Positions 56,241 to 64,000 of a DNA stretch of 64,000 nt are shown one piece after another; positions within the stretch are counted from its first letter, which is position 1; each line of letters starts with the position of its first letter. The stretch comes from Guadua angustifolia (taxonomy: Eukaryota > Streptophyta > Magnoliopsida > Poales > Poaceae), in assembly GCA_036346375.1 (NCBI GenBank), contig CM070512.1, positions 37,246,466 to 37,310,465 on the forward strand. Direction: 5' to 3'. The notes under the pieces are model-generated. The model made no database searches, was not told where the DNA came from, and saw only the letters and a program-made list of their open reading frames with translations. Made by a program: the position numbers and the translations under genes.

Positions 56241-58172
56241 TTAAGCTAGAAGTAATTTACCTTCATCATCATCATTAAATCCAATAAGCCAATCTTTGCT
56301 GCAGATTAGAGCCTCAAGGCTTTTAGGGGACAATGAAGTCCTATTTTTACCAATAATTCTGCCAGTAGCACTGAACGCAGATTCAGAGGATACCGTACTA
56401 ACAGGAATTGCTAGAAAATCTCTAGCCATCAAAGACAAGATTGGGTAGACTTCCGTGTTTCTCTTCCACCAACCCAAAACATCAAAATTCTCATCACAGT
56501 TTAGGAGGACCCTGGGATCTTCTAAATATGCATCAAATTCAGATCGTTGTGTACGTGCTTCTAAATTTTGTGAAGTAAACTGGCGAAGGCAAATTCTATC
56601 CGCCGTTTACAAAAAATGCACCTCTGAAGAACTAGGGCAAGAACTAGGCTAAGCGGCAACCATATGTTCATCGAGTTGGTACAAATGTAGGCAAGGCTTG
56701 GCTCCTCACAATTTTCTCATACTCTGAATAATACTTATCTCTGATAAGTCGTAGCTTTCTCATCTTTTCCTCAACATTTTGTTCAGCTGGTATGAAAATA
56801 GAACCTAAGAAAGTCAAATTCTGCGAAGGGTCCAATATGGTGGTGCTATGAGAAGCACAACATTTGGCTCAGACCAATACTTCTCAAATTTGACATACAT
56901 AGCCGGGCCATCTCATTTAGAAGCTCATCGTGATTCCACCTTTCATCAAGTAAAACATCCCGAATCATCAACATCAATTTCAAAAAGAGGTGTCTTTGTG
57001 GGGTGTCGATCAGTGAAAATGCCTTTGTGGCATCACTAAAGGCGCAAAAACCTATGAAGAGTTTGAGCCATTGCCCAATCTTCCTCGGTGGCTTCATAGT
57101 ATTGCTCACAAAGATATCTATTGAGAGCAATTTTATATCGAAAGCCTCATGGATCATGTCATATGTTGCGTTCCATCTATGAGGGACATCAAGTACTAGC
57201 CCTGACTTTGTTTTAAGGCCCAATCTCTCAACAACTGAATTAAAGATCTGCATTCGTGATAGTGAGGATGTGATTGTTTTAACAATGTCCCACACTCTCC
57301 CAATTGCATGAACAACCAACTTTAGTCCATCTTGAACCATGATATTCAGCACATTAGCAGCACACCTTACATGGAAGTCCTCGGCTGTAAGAAGCATTTC
57401 AGCACCCAATGTGTCACGCAAATCCTTGCAGCTTTGTCATTAACACTTCATGTTATCTAATGTTAATGTAAATAGCTTGATGATTAAGTCCCTCTACCAA
57501 ACAAGAGGTGATTGCATCCTGGACAGCATAAGATGTATGTGGAAAGGAAGTTTGCTTGAATGCTATGATTATCTTATGCGCCTAAATTCCCCATCAATAT
57601 AGTGTCTTTGTGACACAAAGATACCCTAGGTTTTGGTTTGATGTCCGGAGATCTGCAGATCAAATTGACATAGGAGACCAATTTTTGACAATATCATGCA
57701 ATCGTTTCTTCTCCTCTTCATATAGTACAAGACAATCTGATCGAATAGTTTGTCGACCAACTACTCGAAAGATGGATGTAGGTAGTTCAATATCTTCTTC
57801 CAATAAGGATCCTCGACTTTCAAAATGCATTCTCTGCACTAATAAAAAACTTGGCAATAAGTGCATGACACACTTGAGGGTCAAAGAGAGACTGATCGCC
57901 ATCCATGGCTTGTCTCTTGCAATTCACGAGAAATCTCCCTATCTTAATGTGGAATATCACGACAATTAAGTCCTATATGCCTATTAAGATGATTAGTGCC
58001 TTTCAGAGTTCACAAGACAATTTCATCTTACAATACTTACATTTCGCCTTTTCTTTCCCCATCTATAATTTCTGATTCAACGTATTCCCAAACTTTAGCC
58101 CTTTTTCTTTGATGTGCGACTTGGCGGATCAGCCAAGTGAAGATCACGACTATCCACTGAATTTTCCGACAT
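56241..58172 (-). pseudogene. BED-finger hAT transposase (RICESLEEPER/ZBED type), broken
   Basis: In minus-strand order: start MSENSVDSRDLHLADPPSRT at ATG 58172; a BED zinc finger in shifted frames (AKVWEYVESEII, KCKYCKMKLSCE, NHLNRHIGLNC; about 58110-57965); a conserved spacer (57902-57660); the catalytic core region (57421-56846; DFHVRCAANVLNIMVQDGL, VPHRWNATYDMIHEAFD); and the C-terminal hAT dimerisation domain (56477-56241; YPILSLMARDFLAIPVSTVS, SESAFSATGRIIGKNRTSLS). Frameshifts separate nearly every block and stops occur in the spacer, so it is dead. hAT transposases are DDE enzymes giving 8-bp target duplications. Element ends were not located. Confidence 0.85.
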
Positions 58173-59460
58173 GGATGTAATCCTCTCCATTATAAAAAAT
58201 TACCTAATACACATGAGCATAAGCATCCTCTCGCATTTTCTTTGTGTCAATAATTTGATTTATAACTTCACGTTTTAAACACAATAATAGCTTTACAAGA
58301 AGTGGATTCATACTAGTAGTAGTTTCAAAACTATGTACAAAGTAAATATTCAATAAACATTGATCAGCCAAATAAGGATTCCAAAAGTCCTAATTAGTGC
58401 TCCAGACACTAAGTGGTACATATAAGTACAAATTCAGCACTGGAAATGCCACATAACACCAACTTTGATAGAAACATAGATAACATGTCCATATTTGTTT
58501 ACTAGTGATTATGATTGAAAACTACTAAGGCCATGAAAACTAATGGTATTCACTCCATTAACATCATATCTTCTGTACAATATAATATCTGGGGACATGA
58601 CAAAGAGTTTTCAAATGAAATACCTGAAGCATAGTCTGAAACTTGTTGCACAGATCATAGAATTCATTCCTCACCAAATCCATTGCCTTCAGGCACCTAA
58701 CAAAGGAAAAAGTTTAGTAACTTGTGAAGCTCCTTTCCATTATCAGCTCATGAAAGGCTATTGACAAATGCTCACAGCCACTACAATTTGTTTCTATAAT
58801 AATACAAATTTTGCATTGATAGGGGACTATTGTCTTAACGGTTAGTTCATGAATGTGACCGTGGACATACTTCCCTGGCAAAATTATAGTTGGGTCATAG
58901 ATGCAAGTAAATAATGACACATCGGTGTTAACATAATAGGCAGTTGCTTGAAGCGGCTAAGCAAGTGATTCCACTGACAATAATCCAACACAGACAAGGG
59001 GGTAATTGTCAAAAAAAGAACACTTCTGTTTTAGAATGTTACAGAATGAAAAGGCAAATCGATCAGCAGATTGAAAGATAAACATGTTCTAGATTTATTT
59101 ACTGGATAGTTATGCAGTATACAGAGCAGATGGGTGAACTTAGTTCTCCTTCTACAGACTACAGTTCTGAATGCTATAATATCTGGGGTATACTGGAAAC
59201 CCTGAAAGTTCTGTATAAGAATCCAACTGTTTCATTGAACACAGGTCAGCCAATTCTTACTGCCTACGAAGAATGAACCAATTCAGCCAATCCTTGGACT
59301 CATCTGTAACATCTATGGTAACAAATGCATACATATGCTCCTAACATTTAGGGATCACCGCTACCGTCTAAGAACCCAGCACCAACAACCATCAAGAACC
59401 ATCCCAAGAAGCCTAAATCGAGCCGGGGACAACGAAAAACAGGAGTCGGGTGAAACAAAC
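58173..59460 (-). other. Unassigned DNA with one exon-like segment (58624-58696, minus)
   Basis: Mostly AT-rich. A 73-nt minus-strand segment bounded by TTTGTTAG and CAG/GTATTT is open and reads CLKAMDLVRNEFYDLCNKFQ then TMLQ after a split codon. It looks like a genuine internal exon, possibly of the same host gene as the start at 59649. A second candidate near 58885-58830 (GKYVHGHIHELT) is weaker. I do not recognise the protein. Confidence 0.4.
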
Positions 59461-59539
59461 CTCGCCTCCTCGACGAGATCCCGTGATCCTCGCGGCTCCG
59501 AGTTGGTGTCCGGAGTCAATGAAAACCGCCAAGAATGCC

Positions 59540-59572
<33 letters not shown>

Positions 59573-59649
59573 TAAGGATTGGTCAACACCGAGGGACGAG
59601 GAGGATTGAGGAGAGGTTTGATGGGTTCAGAGGTTCTAGCGGAAGGCAA
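59461..59649 (-). CDS. First exon of an unrecognised host gene
   Basis: On the minus strand ATG 59649 opens 63 codons ending at GAG/GTTTGT, a good donor, in phase 0. The peptide begins MPSARTSEPIKPLLNPPRPS and then has a hydrophobic, Ala-rich segment (YVVVVAAAAAAAAFLAVFID) that would act as a signal anchor. Its coding uses a GCC/GTC run visible as a trinucleotide repeat. This layout is typical of a Golgi or secretory type II membrane protein, but that is inference. If the gene continues to 58624-58696, the hAT transposase lies in or after it. Confidence 0.45.
59541..59572. repeat. GGC/GAC trinucleotide repeat
   Basis: Seven GGC-type triplets followed by four GAC-type triplets. It encodes the Ala and Val runs of the minus-strand exon. 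Confidence 0.9.
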
Positions 59650-59699
59650 AGGTATCTAGGTTTAGGTTTTGTAAGCGCAGAAGGCCGAGCGGAATGATG

Positions 59700-60433
59700 A
59701 GCGAGTGGCGGTCGTGGGAGTGAGCAGTGGCGGCCCTTATTCCTTTCTTCCACAGCGGTGAGTTGTGGGCTGGCCCTTACAAAATGCTGAAATGATAGCC
59801 CATTTAAATCCTAACCCAATCCTGTTTAAAAGCCAACCCAATCCTATCCTTACCTACTTTTATTTTTTGCCCAATTAACATGACCCTATAGCACCCATTC
59901 ATAAGCCCAATCCTCTTAGCCCTATAAATCGTGGCCCATTACCAGGCCTACCTTCTCCTTGATTTTCCTTTTTTCTGTTGCTGATCAAGGTCATCATTTG
60001 AAGGATGGTGAAATCCTCTACTGCATGTCCCGTTCATAAAAATGGAACTTTGATCCCTTTTTGTTATAAGAATAAAATTTGGCTGATTAGTTAAACGCGA
60101 CGGAAAAGTCAAACTGGACTCTACTTGACACTTCCTACAATCCTACTACTGTTCGGCCATAATATCTTCTGTTGCCACGAACTCTGACTCTACCGAGCTA
60201 TAGTTCATATCGAATCGGTAGCTTCATGCAGTTGACTCTTGTCCACAAAAATGGTTAGGGAGGTTGTTTAACATCTCTGCTCATCTCGGTTTGAATCCTA
60301 GGGTTCCTAGGATCAGCTCAGGTGCTCATCCTCTTGGCTCCTTGTTTCTATGATGTGTTGGGGTGGGCGTAATTGATTTGTCGTTTGCGTACTTGTTGAT
60401 TGTTGAATCAATTGGTTCCTCTCTTTCATGTAG
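59700..60433 (+). other. Region between the minus-strand gene start and the NLR
   Basis: 59700-59960 has 'agcccaatcc' and 'ggcccatt' words, a common type of promoter element in grasses, and probably holds the promoter of the minus-strand gene. 60103-60173 is the 71-bp repeat. The stretch to the acceptor at 60433 looks like intron or leader. The CC and P-loop part of an NLR is not present. Confidence 0.4.
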
Positions 60434-62413
60434 GTGCTTATGTGTGATTGATGATATATGGGAAGAGCAGGCGTGGGATATTATCAAACTTGCTTTGCCT
60501 GATGGTAATTGTGGAAGCAAGATAATCACCACCACCCGCAAAAGGCTGTTGCAAAACATGCTGGTGGTGTTTATGAGCTACAACCTCTTTCTGACCATTA
60601 CTCTGAAGAACTGCTTAACATGAGATTATTTGGCTCTAAAGATGGGTGCCTTCCTGATTTGACTAAAGTCGCCGGAAAAATCTTAAAGAAATGTGGTGGT
60701 GTACCATTGGCCATTATTACTACAGCAAGCCTACTAGCTAATAAACCGACGCCACAAGAATGGGAGAAGGTGAATAAGTCTATCGGTACAGGAATGGAAA
60801 AAAGCCTTGATGTGGACAAGATGAGTAAGATATTAAGTCTCAGCTACAATGATCTCCCCTCATTTGAAGGCTTGCTTGTTGTATCTAAGCAAATATCCAG
60901 AAGATATGGAGATTGGCAGGGATGCCTTGGTATCGAGTTGGATAGCAGAGGGTTTCATTACCGACGAGGGACAAGCTGCAGGGCACGCTTGCAGGAGGTA
61001 GGAGAGTCTTACTTCAACGAACTCATTAACAGAAGCTTAATTATGAAGATGGACAGATACCCTCATTATGAAGATGGGCAGGTGCGAAATTGCCGAGTGC
61101 ATGACATGGTGCTTGAGCTCTTAAATCAATTGTCAGCCGAAGAAGGCTTTGTTACCACATTATTTGCAAATGGTCAGCAAGCTGCAGGTACATCTTTGGT
61201 GCAAAAAAGGAAGATTCGCCGGCTATCCCTTCACAATAACGGCAATATCTTTGCCTCGCCGGAAGCAAGAGAGCGGTTGTCCAAAGTGAGGTCTCTTACT
61301 GTCTTTGGCAGTGTTGATTCCATTCCACCCTGTCAAGCTTTCCAGTTCTTCGTGTGTTACAGCTAAGGGACTGCTATAGTATGGAGAGCTTGCGTCTTAA
61401 AAGTCATCTTAAGGATCTCGGCAACTTGCGTCTCCTGAGGTTTCTTCGGCTATACGGTATAAGGGAAATCCCCGAGAGTATAGGGAATCTACAGTTTCTG
61501 CACACGTTGGAGATTGCACCACGTTATCTTCCAACACAAATAAGGTTGCCAAAGTCTTTTGTTAACCTAGACAACTGGTGCGACTGGACTGTTCGGGAGT
61601 GGGACTGCCAGATGGTGTGGCTCTAGGTAATATGAAATCTATACAGGAGCTGGTAGACATCAATGTCGTCACCGAGTGCGAAATGCAAGAGATTGGTACT
61701 CTGACTAAGCTGAGGGTCCTTCATATGCTGGTCGATAACGATGCGAAGCATAATGGAAATTTCAGGGACGCCTTGCTCAAGTGTCTGCAGAGGTGCAACA
61801 AATTACAAGACATACAGATAGAAAACTCGCTCTCCTCCCTACATACAACAAGTTTTCCCATAGATTTCATTCAAGGCGTTCCTTCCGGTCTCCAAAGGTT
61901 CGTGAGCTATACCGAATTCCAGGCATTCCCAGGGTGGATAAATTCCTCGCTCTCCTCCCTCACCACCCTACGCATCAAGGTGGACACCTGTATGAGGCAG
62001 GAGTACCTTGACACACTTGCAAAATGCCCTCTCTTCTCTTTCTCAGGCTACAAGCAACTAATTGCCCGGAACGAAAAGAAAGGATCATCATTCATAGCGC
62101 TGGATATGCATTCATACAACATCTTCACATTAGAACATGCTGTACGGGGCTCACGTTTCAACCAGGGGCTATGCCAAAGCTTCAAAGGTTTTTTTTTGGG
62201 TTCCGAGCGTGTCAGACCAAACATTTTCGCGATGGATTTGATTTCGGCTTGGAGAACCTTCCTTCTCTCGGGCATGCTGCATTTTGCATATTGAGGTATA
62301 TTGGTGATTCAAACAAGAAGGATGAAACAGAAGCAGAGGCTGCTGTTCGGAAGGCATTTAATGATTATCCAAACCATTTATCTCTTAATTTTGTTAACGA
62401 TGTCTGGTCATGA
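60434..62413 (+). pseudogene. NB-ARC-LRR disease resistance gene, 5' truncated and frameshifted
   Basis: NLR proteins are intracellular pathogen receptors. An exon opens after TTTCATGTAG (60433) at kinase-2 (CLCVIDDIW), then GSKIITTTR (RNBS-B), CGGVPLAI (GLPL, 60692-60715), LSYNDLP, SWIAEGF, VHDMVL (MHD-type, 61097) and LRR words (LGNLRLLRFLRLYGIREIPE, SIGNLQFLHTL). It ends AVRKAFNDYPNHLSLNFVND then VWS. The P-loop and CC domain are absent. The frame changes six times by one base: deletions near 60540, 60987, 61345, 61575 and 62036, and an extra C near 60857. The 60857 and 60987 changes compensate, hiding a 130-bp stretch read in the wrong frame. I see no nonsense codon in the correct frame. 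Confidence 0.85.
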
Positions 62414-62483
62414 AAACCACAAGTATGTACGAGAAGGAGAGGCTGCTGTTCGGAAGGCATTTAATGATTATCCAAACCATTTA
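62336..62483 (+). repeat. 45-bp duplication at the NLR 3' end
   Basis: Copy 1 at 62336-62380 codes for EAAVRKAFNDYPNHL near the C-terminus. An identical copy at 62439-62483 lies after the stop codon and is followed by its own stop. Confidence 0.95.
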
Positions 62484-62519
62484 ACTGTCAATTTGATTTA
62501 GCCCTCCATATGAAGACTG

Positions 62520-64000
62520 AAGAGGTACTGGCTTTAGCTTATATTCCTCCTCCGAATCAACATTTAACTGTCCATATATGCTTTCTTGCTTGTTTATAAT
62601 TGATTACATTTTCTTTCTATTTTGGGATGATCACCTGGCATAATGATATAAACTAATATAAAAGGTACTTAGAAGGTTGCTCCTCAACCGATCGATTATC
62701 TAATACATCAGTCTTTTCATCTCTCTTTTAAAATTTGAAAATAGAGTATTTTTAATTTCTTCCTTTTGATCTCTCTCCCCCGGCCAAAATCAAACAGCCG
62801 AAGTTGATTATCTGTTTTGTAAAAATAAAAAAGAAAAACAAATCTCTGGCCAGTCCTCCCATATATTGAAGGAGCGATGGCAAAAAAACAGCCGAAGTTG
62901 ATGTGCGGTGCTTGTCTACAAAGCTCTACTACTCTAGTGGTATTTCATTCATAGTTTAATGCTTAGACGATGGGTATTGAAAACAACGGTGATTGATTTG
63001 TAGTTACATTTATTAGTCAACTTATGTTCTGAATAAATGATGTTTTAGTATTTTATACTTTAACCAAAGCAAATTTACAAAAGATCAAATTAACCTCTTA
63101 TTAGACTACTTATTGCTATTGGATAGCGTTTATTACTCTAGTCTATAGCGTTAATTGATCTTGGAAATAGTCAAAGGAAAGGGTATATAAGGAAAGAGGA
63201 TGAAAAATCATATCAAAATTATAGAATGACATTAATTAAAGAACAAAATTTGAAAGCTAGAATTTATGTAAGCACCAGTATTTTACATGTCCTTATGAGC
63301 CCTAGCTAATTATGCGAGCTCTGAACAAACAACCTGTTAATCAATGGTTGTCAAAGTCCATCATCTGTACCCATTCTATATATGTTCATTAGCAAAGACA
63401 AAATTGGCTACAGAACACTATAAATTTGTGACGTTGGCTTGAAGACAATATCTTTTTATATCTTTGTCAAAAGACATTGAACTTTTATATATAGCTCTTT
63501 GACCTAGGCTAAAAAAGGAAAGGGCATATGGGTAAAAAGTCTGTTTTGTCCTTAACCCATTTCTTCTTCCTTCTCTTCTCTACCTTCTTATCTTCTGCCT
63601 CTTCCCGTCTTGCATCCATCTGCACCACATAGCTTCTCCATAGTACCTGCAATCTTCCACTGCATGAAAGCGCGAGCTGTCATTTGTAAGGTTGAGGGGC
63701 ACCAACAGTCATTTATAAAAAAATTCTCTCTCCAACTCAACCAAATATAATATTTTAATAGGCAGAGTATCATATGACAAAGAGCCACGAATTTATGTCT
63801 TTTGGCAAAGACACACTTAGAATGACAAACAAATCTAAAAATCATAGATGTTCAACATGCCAAATTATGTGCTCTTGCCAAAGTTGTGCAAAAATACCAT
63901 TTGTGTGCATTGGACAAAAACAACAAATATGTGCATGGATAGTTGAAATGCAAGTCTTTTCTCATGTCTTTTATGCACAGTATACAAATGATCAATTTTG
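62520..64000. other. AT-rich DNA downstream of the NLR
   Basis: I see no gene, terminal repeat or LTR here. Short frames such as 63588-63845 (minus) have no recognisable features. Confidence 0.5.

Noticed and set aside
60326..60559. Minus-strand frame across the NB-ARC exon
   Set aside because: Shadow of the kinase-2/RNBS-B coding sequence on the plus strand.

Overview
This is nuclear DNA of a flowering plant, most likely a grass. The reasons are large Tekay/Del-type Ty3-gypsy LTRs, several CACTA (En/Spm) transposons with TNP2 and Ulp1-type genes, very GC-rich first exons next to AT-rich introns, and fragments of plant gene families (NB-ARC/LRR resistance gene, HAK/KUP potassium transporter). 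I cannot name the species. No prokaryotic genes, rRNA, tRNA or CRISPR array was seen. Almost everything is transposon-derived and broken. One plausible intact reading frame is the accessory ORF of retrotransposon B at 30408-31112.

Layout. 1-10241: the 3' part of a CACTA element (CACTA-1) with nested minisatellites and a decayed TNP1-like/Ulp1-protease gene. A second, non-autonomous CACTA (CACTA-1b, 5049-9088, perfect CTA target duplication) sits in one of its introns and carries captured host exons on the minus strand. 10242-13447: a degraded minus-strand LTR, unassigned DNA, and a CACTA-like terminus. 13448-25171: Tekay-type retrotransposon A (5' LTR truncated, accessory ORF, gag, pol with chromodomain, 3' LTR), killed mainly by transition-type stop codons. 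25172-28972: unassigned DNA, an LTR fragment, a 54-bp tandem repeat and a third CACTA-like end. 28973-38183: related retrotransposon B, internally deleted and chimeric. 38184-43275: CACTA-2 with a minus-strand TNP2 transposase pseudogene, abutting a hAT-like fragment. 43420-47173: a minus-strand LTR with an antisense plant-mobile-domain ORF, a GC-rich block and another LTR-like leader, ending at a 100-N assembly gap (47174-47273). 47274-53970: a HAK/KUP fragment and low-information AT-rich DNA with fold-back repeats. 53975-62483: a hAT-type MITE, a BED-finger hAT transposase pseudogene (minus), two exon-like segments of an unknown host gene (minus), and an NB-ARC-LRR resistance-gene pseudogene lacking its P-loop end. 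62484-64000: nothing recognised.

The most unusual pattern is inside the LTRs. Three divergent LTRs (A, B and the minus-strand copy at 10242-12160) share two short acidic open segments, bounded by splice-like signals in the same codon phase (for example 14645-14725 and 15935-15972). The retrotransposons also share an accessory ORF upstream of gag. In A, nearly every stop codon can be explained as a C-to-T or G-to-A change when compared with B or with the family's usual residue, as expected of long-methylated DNA.
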